Source of the DNA: Thalassomonas haliotis
GTDB taxonomy: Bacteria > Pseudomonadota > Gammaproteobacteria > Enterobacterales > Alteromonadaceae
Direction of reading: 5' to 3'
NCBI RefSeq assembly: GCF_028657945.1
Contig: NZ_CP059693.1
Span: 868,001 to 932,000, forward strand
DNA length: 64,000 bases
The notes beneath the pieces are model-generated. The model was not told the origin of the DNA and did not search any database. It worked only from the letters and a program-made list of their open reading frames with translations. Position numbers and translations under genes: made by a program. Below are positions 43,385 through 53,300 of this stretch, in pieces; within the stretch, counting starts at the first letter, position 1; every line of letters starts with the position of its first letter.

Positions 43385-44293
43385 TTATAAAGCAAGGTCA
43401 TAGGTAAACTCTCCGCCTTCGATACCATTGTTATCACCGTCCAGTGTTTGACCTAAGATTGAGGTCAGTGTGGAAATGCTGCTGTTGTTAAGGGTTATTT
43501 GTAATTGTGATTTTTCGGGACCTGGGTAATAAGGTGCGGGGATCGCAAGATTAATGAGCAACATATGATCATTAACAGCCCTGATGTCTGCCTGTTCATA
43601 AGTCAGTTCCTCATAGGTGAGCGCTTTATTTGTTAACCGGAAAGAAGCGTCATCTGAGTCAACGGCCCGGTTCGCTATGCGTAATGTTATCTGTTCCCGG
43701 GTCAGGGAGGTAAAGTCCATGGCCTGGCTAAACCAGAGTGTGACTTGTGCCGTGTTGTTTCGGCGCATGTCACTGGTGGTTGTTTGTGCGACGCGACTGA
43801 CTTTAGTGGCGCCAAGGTTTTCTGGTGTCAGTGCGCCGTTAGCTATCCAGTTTTTAATGGCATTAATTTGTTCTTCAGCTAATGCCGGTTGTCCGAGCGG
43901 CATGCGTGCACCAGCCTGGCTATCGCCGGTAATTTTCAGGTACAGGTAACTTTCTTCAGGTGAACCTGGCAACACCCGTTTGAATAATGGATTGGACGAT
44001 TGCACATTAATTAGGTTGGCGATTGAATCGGCTATCGTCGATAAATTTTGTCCAGCTGCCGGGCTGGCGCCGCCGTGACAGACTGAACAAATGGGGGTGA
44101 AAATTTCTTTTTGAATCGGGCTTAACCTTGCTTGAATTTCTTCTTCATCTATTGGCGTCGGATCGGGTGCCTGAATGTCTGTTAGCGGCTGACCCTGTTC
44201 GTCTAAACCTTCGCCATTGCCGGCATTGCAGGCGCTGAGACAGACCGATAACATGATAAGACAATGCCTTGTTAATTTGTCCTGAAATTTCAT
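43385..44293 (-). CDS. c-type cytochrome lipoprotein
   Basis: The ATG at 44293 has AGGAAG at the right distance and puts a lipoprotein signal first (HCLIMLSVCLSAC). A cytochrome c domain follows with the heme site CSVCHGG and a Met-containing ARMPLGQPALAEEQ as probable axial ligand. The second half is beta-rich (about residues 150-302) and resembles the Ig-like or SbsA-like domains attached to planctomycete-type cytochromes. It should sit in the outer membrane, facing the periplasm or the surface, and could pass electrons to or from the heme-barrel encoded next. Confidence 0.82.
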   Translation of the reverse strand: MKFQDKLTRHCLIMLSVCLSACNAGNGEGLDEQGQPLTDIQAPDPTPIDEEEIQARLSPIQKEIFTPICSVCHGGASPAAGQNLSTIADSIANLINVQSSNPLFKRVLPGSPEESYLYLKITGDSQAGARMPLGQPALAEEQINAIKNWIANGALTPENLGATKVSRVAQTTTSDMRRNNTAQVTLWFSQAMDFTSLTREQITLRIANRAVDSDDASFRLTNKALTYEELTYEQADIRAVNDHMLLINLAIPAPYYPGPEKSQLQITLNNSSISTLTSILGQTLDGDNNGIEGGEFTYDLAL

Positions 44294-44399
44294 GGTGCTT
44301 CCTGGTGTCCTTATTTGAATGACATGTTTGGATAACATGCGTGCATGGCATTAGCGGGTGAAACGACTCAATGCCTTTAGTGAAAGCCTTGGCTTAAGG

Positions 44400-44439
44400 G
44401 CATCACAAGGTAAACATTTAGCCGTTTACCTTGTGATGC
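44400..44439. repeat. Perfect 16-bp inverted repeat inside the ECF operon
   Basis: GCATCACAAGGTAAAC (44400-44415) and its exact complement (44424-44439) flank an 8-base loop. It lies between the repeat-lipoprotein and cytochrome genes. In the direction of the operon no T run follows, so it is more likely an mRNA-stabilising or attenuating hairpin than a full terminator. Confidence 0.8.
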
Positions 44440-44454
44440 ATTTATTCTGTCACT

Positions 44455-46446
44455 TTATGGACGGGCAATGGTCCAGGTCGGGTAATCGCCGTTAGTGTCG
44501 CCCACTTGGCTATCGCCTACGAAGAAGTACAGGGGCAAGCCTTTATAAACCCATTGAAATGTTGTGGTGTTATTTTCGCTGCGGCTAATTATGGTGTAAT
44601 CGCCATAGGCTTGATCTTCGGCACTAGCATACAGCGGTGGCCAGGTAACGGCGCAGTTGTCAAAACATTCACTTTCACCGGAATTTTGCACGTCGGAGTC
44701 AAAGGTATACAGGGTCAGGCCGGTAAGCTCTGCCGAAGTTTTTCCCTGGCTGTCCAATACATTGCCATGTGCTGCAAACAGCATTCCTTCGGTTTCGTGG
44801 TCATCTGCTTTTAGCGGTGCAGGGCGGGCAATATGCCATACGCCATTGGCGTTTTCACCGTTAACGTCGTCTGCCGTGGTATCAGGGGTAAAGAAGTAGA
44901 GCGGCATATCGTTCAGTGCCCATTGCTTCATACCGTTGTCGCTACGGGTCATAATGGAAAATGGCGCACTTGCCTGGTCACTGTCGTCAGCGAGCAATGG
45001 CGGCCATGCATCCAGACAGGCATCGAAACAGTTACTGACACCGGCAGTGTCGTTGTCGAAGGTATAAAGGGCAAAGCCTGACTTGTCGGCAAGAGCATCA
45101 ACAAATTCGTTGCTATCAGCGTCACGCAGCATCACATGTACCTCGCCTGCCACGGTAACGACCGAGCCTAAATCGTTTTCTTCCTGTGCAAAGTTTGTGG
45201 TAATACCGGGTTCGATCAGGTGCCAGACATCGTTTATCTCTGCGCCATTAATATCGCCACGCGCCGTGTCATTGATAAAGAAATATAATGGTTTACCTTT
45301 ATAGGCCCATTGCCTGGCGCCGTCGCTGCGTTCAAAAATGCTGTAGCTGGCAATCGCCACATCTTCATCATTTGCTATAAAAGCCGGCCAGTTCACCAAA
45401 CATGGTCCGGCACAGTTAGAAACTTCATTGCTATCGTTGTCGAAGGTATAAAGGTTAAAGCCGTCTTTATCCATCGCGGTAACTTCGAATTCGCTGGTGC
45501 TGTCGCCAACGGGCGTGAGCACATTGACTCTACCCGTAGCCGACAGGTAGCGGCCATTATCTGTTGTCCGTTGAATGACCGGCGTTTGGCTGGCGATATG
45601 CCACAGGTTATTGACATTATCCCCGTTAATATCGCCTGCGGCACTATCGCTGGCAAAAAAGTAAAGGGGTTTACCTTTATAGGCCCATTGCATATTGCCG
45701 TTGCCGGCAGTAATGACAGTTAATGGCGGCATTGCCATGGCTCCTGCATCAGCAAGCAGTGGCGGCCAAACGTTAATACAGTTGCCGCTACAGGCGGAGT
45801 CGTCGAGCGGATCATTGTCAAAGGTGTATAAGGTCAAACCGTCTTTATCTGTTCTCATTGCGGTTAATATGTCTGAGCTTTCCGTTACCGAGGCTATGGT
45901 CTGGTTGCCAACGTAGCTGCTGATACCAGAAATTTCAGCTGTTTTTAACGGCATAGGGCGAGCTAAATGCCAGACGTTGTTAATGCCGTCGCCACCGATA
46001 TCACCTTCGGCGCTGTCCTGATGCCAGTGATATAAGGCTTGCCCCTGATAGGCCCATTGCCTGGTGTCATCAGCGCGGGTAATGATGGTCATTTTTTCTG
46101 TGGCAGTCGCGCCGTCTGCCGCCAACAGCGGCGGCCATTGCCCGGCACAGGTATCAGTATCTTCAGGGGTACCGTCGCAGTTTGATGTATCTAATGAATC
46201 ATTATCAAAGGTATAAAGTGATAAACCCGATTCAGCTAATATTAATGAACCATTGTCATTGACCACTTTCGCACCAGGTGCCGCGACTTGGCTGGGAAAA
46301 CTTGCCGGCGGTGGTGTCGGTGTCGGGGAAGAGCCTTCATCTGAATTATTACTGCCGGATGAGCCGCCACATGCTGATAGCATAGCTAAGCTAATACTTG
46401 AAAGTAGGACAACACCCAGGTTATTTTTTTTGCTTGGTAATTTCAT
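44455..46446 (-). CDS. Lipoprotein with five Yx(FWY)xxD repeats (COG4315 / Lipoprotein_15)
   Basis: From the ATG at 46446 the protein has a lipoprotein signal (GVVLLSSISLAMLSAC), a Ser/Pro-rich linker and five repeats of about 120 residues. Each starts with GLxLYTFDxD and a Cys pair (for example CSGNC, CAGPC, CFDAC), then WPP(L/A), then W(A/V)YKGLPLYFF..D...GD(I/T)NG and WHIARP. Both halves of each repeat contain the Yx(FWY)xxD motif that names the family, whose function is unknown. Typical members have one or two repeats, so five is large. It is the first gene of the ECF-sigma operon and probably its most exposed product. The longer frame from 46479 is less likely. Confidence 0.85.
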   Translation of the reverse strand: MKLPSKKNNLGVVLLSSISLAMLSACGGSSGSNNSDEGSSPTPTPPPASFPSQVAAPGAKVVNDNGSLILAESGLSLYTFDNDSLDTSNCDGTPEDTDTCAGQWPPLLAADGATATEKMTIITRADDTRQWAYQGQALYHWHQDSAEGDIGGDGINNVWHLARPMPLKTAEISGISSYVGNQTIASVTESSDILTAMRTDKDGLTLYTFDNDPLDDSACSGNCINVWPPLLADAGAMAMPPLTVITAGNGNMQWAYKGKPLYFFASDSAAGDINGDNVNNLWHIASQTPVIQRTTDNGRYLSATGRVNVLTPVGDSTSEFEVTAMDKDGFNLYTFDNDSNEVSNCAGPCLVNWPAFIANDEDVAIASYSIFERSDGARQWAYKGKPLYFFINDTARGDINGAEINDVWHLIEPGITTNFAQEENDLGSVVTVAGEVHVMLRDADSNEFVDALADKSGFALYTFDNDTAGVSNCFDACLDAWPPLLADDSDQASAPFSIMTRSDNGMKQWALNDMPLYFFTPDTTADDVNGENANGVWHIARPAPLKADDHETEGMLFAAHGNVLDSQGKTSAELTGLTLYTFDSDVQNSGESECFDNCAVTWPPLYASAEDQAYGDYTIISRSENNTTTFQWVYKGLPLYFFVGDSQVGDTNGDYPTWTIARP

Positions 46447-46483
46447 CTTGGTATTCCGTATTAATGATGGTTTCACCAAGCAA

Positions 46484-46508
46484 TACGCCAGAGAAAAATA
46501 AAAGTTGC
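46484..46508 (-). promoter_or_regulatory. Candidate ECF-type promoter of the repeat-lipoprotein operon
   Basis: On the minus strand GCAAC (46508-46504) and CGTA (46487-46484) are separated by 16 bases and lie about 40 bases before the start codon. This resembles the AAC / CGT pattern of ECF promoters. It is a visual match only, and the exact motif of this sigma factor is unknown. Confidence 0.35.
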
Positions 46509-46789
46509 AGTAAAATAAAAATAATTTGAAAAAATATAACTGGCTTGTTTCAGGCTGTTATCTATACGGTGTGTGAAAAAGATATTGCCTTAATGGCAAG
46601 GGAGTTGAATCCAAATCAAGCTGATTTGGCAGATATAGATCGCGCCAGTCAATTTTAGCTTATAAGTTATGTCGTTTTTTGGTAATGCAAATGGCAGATA
46701 AACATATTAGCAATAACCCTGTGTCCGTATTTGCGCTTTTGGGTCGTTCAAAAATTCGCAAGTGACGGACTTGCTGCTTAATCTTAAAG

Positions 46790-46864
46790 CTGACTTGCCG
46801 GCCAATTCAAATGTTCCAAGAGAAAGCCGCTACCGACAACTAGTGGCTTTTTTGTGCGTATAGG
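46790..46864 (+). repeat. Diverged solitary copy of the rnpB-tail/terminator repeat
   Basis: CTTGCCGGCCAATTCAAATG, then AAGCCGCTACCGACAAC and TAGTGGCTTTTTTGT parallel the array unit after rnpB (CTTACCGGCCAACTCAATAG, AAGCCACTACTGACG, TAGTGGCTTTTTTGT). The hairpin arms AAGCCGCTA and TAGTGGCTT still pair with one G-U. It lies just beyond the LysR gene end, 8 kb from rnpB. The rest of 46,509-46,789 shows no gene. Confidence 0.75.
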
Positions 46865-46873
46865 AAAAAAAGC

Positions 46874-47788
46874 TCAGGCCTGGCCTGTTTGCTTACCGCT
46901 TAGCATGTCTTTTTTTTGCTCAAACAATTCGACAATAAATTCTCTAAACTTTCGCAACCTTGCTACTTCTCGGTGATCTGGGTGGGATAATAGCCATACT
47001 TCATGGTTAACTTTTGGTTGGCTGTCAGGCAAGCGCTTGATGCCGCTCGCGTTGTCGGCATAAAAGCAGGGTAATAATACCATGCCCATACCGGCCCGGG
47101 CAGCTTCCAATTGTAAGCCTGCCTGGTTCATAAAATATTGAGTTGGAATATGTGGATAGGGGGACTCTTTTACCCACTGCGGGTATTTGTCTGCATGTCC
47201 CCAGCCTATCCATCTGGCGTCGGAGTTGACAGCAGAGGGATCGTGTTGTGATAAATAATCATCGCTGCTGTAATAGCAACTGGCAATATCCGCCAACTTT
47301 CGGCCTATTAAAGGCTCAGGTACCGGATTAGCAAATTCCATGATACGTATTGCGATGTCACTTTCCCCCCGCATTAGCTCGAAAACATCACTGTTGATAT
47401 TAAACTCCAGATTAATATCGCGATACTTTTGGGTGAATTGTGCAACTTCCGGCATCAACAAGTGATTGGCGATGACATCGGGGGTTGTCACTCTGATGTC
47501 ACCACTTAATACCGTATCCCTGCCCTGTAAGTGAAGCTCTGCACTGACCAGCGCATCTTCGGCCTGCTCCGCATAATTGATCATCTCCTGGCCTTCAGCA
47601 GTTAGGCGATAACCGGAAACACCACGATCAAATAACCGGGTGTCTAAATCTTTTTCAAGGTTTTCAATCCGCCGGGAAACGGTCGAGTGGCTTATGCCGA
47701 GTGATTGTGCGGTAATCCTGGCGCTTCCCGAGCGTGCGACAGAGAGAAAATACTGAATATCATTCCAGTTGATGGTCGATTTATGCAC
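46874..47788 (-). CDS. LysR-family transcriptional regulator
   Basis: The 304-residue protein has the LysR winged helix at the N-terminus (WNDIQYFLSVARSGSARITAQSLGISHSTVSRRIENLEKDL, read in parts) and an effector-binding domain from about 90. It belongs to the branch with short specificity loops typical of AlsR/TrpI-like regulators of marine bacteria. Its target is not obvious. The upstream neighbour, pbpC, is co-directional, and the downstream neighbour is the ECF operon, so there is no divergent gene of the kind LysR proteins often control. Confidence 0.9.
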   Translation of the reverse strand: MHKSTINWNDIQYFLSVARSGSARITAQSLGISHSTVSRRIENLEKDLDTRLFDRGVSGYRLTAEGQEMINYAEQAEDALVSAELHLQGRDTVLSGDIRVTTPDVIANHLLMPEVAQFTQKYRDINLEFNINSDVFELMRGESDIAIRIMEFANPVPEPLIGRKLADIASCYYSSDDYLSQHDPSAVNSDARWIGWGHADKYPQWVKESPYPHIPTQYFMNQAGLQLEAARAGMGMVLLPCFYADNASGIKRLPDSQPKVNHEVWLLSHPDHREVARLRKFREFIVELFEQKKDMLSGKQTGQA

Positions 47789-47927
47789 CGAAGAGGCCTT
47801 TTTATCTGTATGTCGATAGATAAATTGTCCATGTAAGCCAGCCGGCAGTCAAGTGGCAGGCTTATAAGCCGGTATTTACATCCAAGGCAGCAACATATTC
47901 AACCTGAACCCGGGTTATTTAAGGCTT

Positions 47928-50270
47928 TTACAGCACGGAAATATTGATCATATCGGTATTGCCTTGCTGGTCCTGCACCAAAATCTGTTGTTTTCCCGGC
48001 TTGGAGAGCAAGTGTTCTATACCTTGCCCGGGGTTGGTCTGATAGCCGGGGTTGCCATTGATATACCAATGTTTAATCCCGGTGCCACCTATGCTCTTTA
48101 GCCAGACACTCGGCGCTTTGCCGTTTTCTCCCGCCTTGCGGTAAACACTGTTGGGGGCAATGCCGGTGATTTTTAAACTGGCCCCGGCGGGCGGGGAAGC
48201 ATGGCGACAGCTGGGATCAAGGGGCGGAACAAGCGCCTCCCGGCGACGGTTTTTACTGAGCCAGGGCTCAAGCATCTTAGGCCATAGCGCCACTTGTTTG
48301 CTTTGCTTGTTTTCTGCCCGGCAGTCCATGGAAACCCGCAAGTTATTTTCCGGATTGAACCAGTAGTTAAACAATTTTCCCTGCCAGATATCGCTGTCGG
48401 CGATATGCCAGGTGGGGGGCACAAGATCATCGAGGATCCAGGCCTGATGTTTTTGCTGACAATGTTGAGGTGCTTGTGTTTTTTCCCGGGTGCCCAGCGG
48501 CCAGCAGATGTTTTCCCGGGTGAGTTTGTCGGGTTTGCTGATGCTTTGTCCTGCCGAGGTCGGTTTTAAAAGCTGGTCGGCAACCGAGAATAACAGCGGG
48601 CCTGCGGTTACCCGGCCATAAAAGCCCGGCATCGCCGTGCCGTCAGGCCGTCCGAGCCAGACGCCAAAAGTATAATCCCGGGTGACGGCTATGGCCCAGG
48701 AGTCGCGGAAGCCGTAGCTGGTACCGGTTTTCCAGGCGATCTTGTGGTTATTTGCACTTGATAGGGTTTTCGCCAGGCTGCCCGGGCGGCTGATACCGGA
48801 TAAGATATCTTGTACCACCCAGGCGCTTTGCGGCGACAGCAGGCGGCGTTCGCTTTTAGGTTGTGATAACTGGGATTGTAAAAATTTAAGCCGGCTGGTT
48901 TTTCCCTGGTTGGCAAAAGCGCTATAGGCTTGAACCAGCTGCTCCAGCGAAGTGCCTGCGCCGCCTAATATCACCGCCAGGTTGGGGTTGCCGCCGGGAA
49001 TGGCGAGAGACAAGCCGGCATTTTCCAACCGGGCGCTAAAGCGTTTAACGCCGAAACGTTCAAACAAGTCCACCGCCGGCATATTCAACGAGCGTTGCAG
49101 CGCTTCGGCAGCGGATACCGGGCCGTAAAAAGCGCCGCTAAAATTTTCCGGGCGGTAGTTGCCCCAGTTCCTGGGGACGTCTGCCAGTAGCGAATGGGAA
49201 TGGATCAGGCCCTCGTCCATGGCCAGGCCGTAAAGGAAAGGTTTTAAGGTTGACCCCGGCGAGCGCATGGCCTGTACCATATCGACATAACCGTAGCGGC
49301 TGGCATTGGCAAAATCTGCGCTGCCGATATAGGCCTTTACCGCCGAACTGTGGTTGTCGACTACTAAAATCGCCCCGGAACTTTGCTTCGGCAACTTCTG
49401 GATATAGGCGTTGAGGGTATCCTGCAGGCTTTGCTGTAAATCCCGGTTGATGGTGCTTTTAACCACCCCCTGGCCGTCGGAGTGGCTTAACAACCTGCGC
49501 GAGAGCAGCGGTGCCAGCTGCTCCGGGCGAAAGTTAAAGCTGTAAACCTGCTCCAGTCTGGCCTCATCCACTACGCTTTGCCCCCAGACGCCAAAATCTG
49601 CCAGACGCTGTAATACCTTATCCCGTGCTTTTTGCGCTGCCTGGTGATGCAGATCGGGGCGATAGCGGGTGGGGGCCTGGGGCAATACCGCCAGCAGGGC
49701 TGCTTCGGCGTGGCTGAGTGCTTTGGCCGGTTTGTTTAAATAGGTGTAGCTGGCGGCCGCCACACCTTCTATGGTGCCGCCGAACGGGGCGGTATTGAGG
49801 TACAGTTCTAAGATTTCTTTTTTGTCTAAATGCCATTCCAGTTGCAGGGTGCGCAACACTTGTCTTACCTTGCCCCAGAGGCTTCTGCCGTGGGGATGTA
49901 AGATCCGCGCCACCTGCATCGACAAGGTCGAGCCGCCGGAGACCACCCGGTTTTCACTGATGTTTTGCCCGGCAGCCCTGAGCAGGGACAAGGGATTGAT
50001 GCCCGGATGATACCAGAACCAGCGGTCTTCATAGTTCAGCAGGGCGTCGATATAAAGCGGCGAAACCTGTTCCAGCGTAACGGGATAACGCCAGATGCCG
50101 TTTTCATCGGCGAAGGTGCGCAGCGGGCGGTTATTTTCATCCACCACTACGCGGGCAAACTGCTTGTTGCTTTGCGGCAGGTTTAACGGGTATAAGCCAT
50201 CGAGTAAGGCAAGCGCCGCGACTAACAGGGCAGACAAAAGGACAAAAGTTTGCCCTTTGCTTTTGCCCAT
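47928..50270 (-). CDS. pbpC: Penicillin-binding protein 1C (bifunctional peptidoglycan synthase)
   Basis: In order the protein has a membrane anchor (TFVLLSALLVAALALLDGLY), a GT51 glycosyltransferase (YEDRWFWYHPG, SGGSTLSMQVARI, EWHLDKKEILELYLN), a transpeptidase with SxxK in SPGSTLKPFLYG and KTGTSYGFRD, and the C-terminal BiPBP_C domain (GIKHWYINGNPG). The ATG at 50270 places the anchor near the N-terminus, as in E. coli PbpC. The frame stays open to 50450 and other starts (for example TTG near 50360, overlapping the upstream stop) are possible. It lies right after the alpha-2-macroglobulin gene, a conserved pair thought to repair the wall after protease attack. Confidence 0.93.
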   Translation of the reverse strand: MGKSKGQTFVLLSALLVAALALLDGLYPLNLPQSNKQFARVVVDENNRPLRTFADENGIWRYPVTLEQVSPLYIDALLNYEDRWFWYHPGINPLSLLRAAGQNISENRVVSGGSTLSMQVARILHPHGRSLWGKVRQVLRTLQLEWHLDKKEILELYLNTAPFGGTIEGVAAASYTYLNKPAKALSHAEAALLAVLPQAPTRYRPDLHHQAAQKARDKVLQRLADFGVWGQSVVDEARLEQVYSFNFRPEQLAPLLSRRLLSHSDGQGVVKSTINRDLQQSLQDTLNAYIQKLPKQSSGAILVVDNHSSAVKAYIGSADFANASRYGYVDMVQAMRSPGSTLKPFLYGLAMDEGLIHSHSLLADVPRNWGNYRPENFSGAFYGPVSAAEALQRSLNMPAVDLFERFGVKRFSARLENAGLSLAIPGGNPNLAVILGGAGTSLEQLVQAYSAFANQGKTSRLKFLQSQLSQPKSERRLLSPQSAWVVQDILSGISRPGSLAKTLSSANNHKIAWKTGTSYGFRDSWAIAVTRDYTFGVWLGRPDGTAMPGFYGRVTAGPLLFSVADQLLKPTSAGQSISKPDKLTRENICWPLGTREKTQAPQHCQQKHQAWILDDLVPPTWHIADSDIWQGKLFNYWFNPENNLRVSMDCRAENKQSKQVALWPKMLEPWLSKNRRREALVPPLDPSCRHASPPAGASLKITGIAPNSVYRKAGENGKAPSVWLKSIGGTGIKHWYINGNPGYQTNPGQGIEHLLSKPGKQQILVQDQQGNTDMINISVL

Positions 50271-50349
50271 GCGTTTCGCTTGCAGTATAGCTTTTAATCT
50301 TGCTTGCAACTTATCTGCTAACTCAGCCAGGCTAAGCCTCAGGGACGGA

Positions 50350-53300
50350 TCAGCGCTGGACAACGGCAATCTCTTTAACGGTCTCACCGACGGCGCGAAT
50401 CTCCGGGCGGTACATGTCTTCTGCCAGCGGCGGCGGTACCTGGTATACACCCGGGGTTACGGCGCGGGCCAGATAAAACAGGTGTACCGGCCTGGATTTA
50501 TGCAACTCCACTGCAGCTACATACCTGTCGTCCCTGAATTCCTGGTGTTTAACCGGGTTGCGCTTTTGCCACTGTGTTATGGTTTTACCCTCTACTTTAA
50601 TTTCATCCAGTTTCAGCGCGTGTTCCAGGTTCTGGTTTTCCAGTTCAAAACCGGCGGGTAACAAGTCAACCACCAGTACATCGGGGCTGCGCTGTGAGGC
50701 GCTAAGCTGCAGGTGTACCAGCATTAAATCTCCCACTTTTGCTTTTTGCGGTGAGATTTCCTGCCCCTGAATATTGAGCCATTGCCTTTGCACATTTAAG
50801 CCGTTGGCGCTGGCCTTTGGTGCTTGTTTGCCATAACCGCTGATATTGATATTGCTCAATAACGGCTGCCGGTGGGTTGAAGCAACGACAATACCTTGTT
50901 CAAGCTCGGCTGCGCTCAATGGGCTTTGGTAAACCGATGTTTGTGATAGCTTGGTTTTGGCCTGACCGATAAGCACCTCTGCCGACCAGTTGTCGCCGTC
51001 GACAGCTTTTAATGCCATACCCGCCAGGAACAGGGCGTTGCGTTCCTGGGTACTCAAATACTGGCGTTCGTTAACCTGCTCCGCCAAGGTAAAGCTCAGG
51101 GCGATGGCCTGCTCGCGCTCAAGCTCATGTGTCAGCAGCAGATGGATCATCAGCGCCAGATCCCTGAGCTGGCTGCCGTAATCGGCCAGGTATTTACGCC
51201 TTTGTTTCGGCAGATTGCCCAGCGCCTTGGTTACCAGGGTTTTGCTGCCTTTACCATCGCCCATTTGTTTCATGGCGATAGCCAAGTGCAACTGGGCTAA
51301 ACCACTTTTGGCATTTTTACTGTGGTTTTTCGCCAGGGTGCGCAAAGTGCCAAGCGGTGCCTGGTTGACTCTGGACAGCACGTAAGCGGCATAGGCCTTA
51401 TAGGCAATGTAATAATGCCCGGCATTGTCACTCCAGGGTTCATCATAAAAATGACTGGTGCGCGACAGGTAACGTTGCAACCTTTTTAAGGTACGGCTTA
51501 GCATTTCTTCCGGTACGCTAAAGCCCATGTCTCTGGCATTAAGCAGGAAGTCGCCGACATACGCGGTAAGCCAATATTCTTCATTTGAATTCTTGTTCCA
51601 CAGGCCATAACCGCCATTGGTTAATTGTAAAGTCGCCAGTCGCTCTATGCCTTTATTGACCATGGCCAGGCGTTTGTCTTCGGTAATGGCCTTGAGGCCA
51701 AACGCCGATTGCTGCGCGGGTGTGGCAAAGATCAGCGGATAGGCGCGGCTGCTGGTTTGCTCCAGGCAGCCGTAGGGATATTGTAGCAACTGATCCAGCT
51801 GGTTTTGCAGGTTGATATCGGCTTTTGGCGATATCGACATCGAAGCCTGTACTGTGCTGCTGAGCAGGTCGTCTATGACGGATTTTTCCTGGGTCAGCAC
51901 CTGCCCCTGGTGTAGCACTTTTTGTAACCGCCTGATAGTTGCCGGGTAGGGGGGCCGCAATCCTAACGACCACTGCCGGTTTATCTCTTCTTCCAAGGTT
52001 TTGCCGGAAATGTTTAAGGCAAACCTGGCCTGACCATGGATATCTGTTGCCTGCAGCGGATAGCTTAACGTGGTTTTCTCGCCGTCTTTTAACAGGAGCG
52101 TCTGTGTCTGGCTGTTGTCTGTTGCCGGTTTATTTGCGCTTGCTTTATCGGTGAAGGCCACAGGTCCCGAAGCCGTTAATGCCACCGACAACTCCTGCAG
52201 CTCCCCGCTCAGGTTGGTGATGTCCAGCGCTAAGCTGGTTTTATCGCCGTTGGCGAGAAAACGCGGCATGGCAAACTGGGTTACGACTGGGGCGGCTATG
52301 GTGACTTCCTGCTCGGCCTGGCCGAATTTATCGTCGGAGAACGCCAGTGCCATTAAGCGTAAGCGGCCGTTAAAGTCAGGGATATCCAGGGAAATATCCG
52401 CTTCGCCGTTATCGTTAAAGGGCACCGGGCCACTGAACAAAGAAACGATTTGCACGTCTGATGGCGGCTGTTGACCGCCGCGGCTGAGATCGCCGTCGCC
52501 GCCAAAGCGCAAGCGGGCTTTATCCGCCTGGCTCAGCTCGATGATCTTGTTGTAAACATCGCGCGAATCCACCGAGTAACGGCGCTGGCCGAAAAAGGCC
52601 TCGAACGGGTCCGGGGTGTCAAAATCACTGATGCTTAATACCCCGACATCAACGGCGGCCAGGGTGACAAAGACTTTTTCATCTGTTGCTGCCGGGTTAT
52701 CTTTTGTTGCCTGGGGATTGTCGCTCAGCCCGTCGAGCTTCACGGTAACCGGCAGCGGCTTGTTGGGCAGGGCCTTGTCGGCAACTTTAAAGCTTAGCGG
52801 CAGTTTTCTTGGCTCACGCTGTAGCGGCAGGTGTACTAAACCGAAGCTGCGTTTTGGGGTCAGGGATTTTTCCATATTGCCCGGTTGCAGCACCAGGGCG
52901 CTGATATAGAGGTTATGCTGCTGCCAGTTTTTTGATACCGGAATTTCTATGGTGCTGCCTTCGGCCGGGATCGTCAGGCGTTTTAACCACAAGGGGCTGT
53001 CGCCTTCCACCATGATAATGGCTTCACCGGCTTCGGGAGGAATGATATTGACCTTAACCGTATCACCACCCTGGTAGGCGGCTTTGTCTAACGCCATGGT
53101 CACTTTGTCGGGGCGGGCGGCGCCGCTGCCCTTTTGGCTGTTTTGCCAGTCTTGATACCAGTTCCAGCCGGCGTAAAATTGCGTGCTGGTGAGCAATTTA
53201 TCTACCGGATCTCTGACTTCCAGTCGGTAGTTGCCCCAGGCCACCGGAAAGTTTACCTGGCCGCTGCTGCCGGCTTTGATGTCTAACGACTTGCTTAATT

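Noticed and set aside
50271-50450. 60-codon N-terminal extension of pbpC
   Set aside because: It would overlap the end of the alpha-2-macroglobulin gene by 100 bases and place basic residues far before the membrane anchor. A shorter start is more likely, though the exact codon is uncertain.
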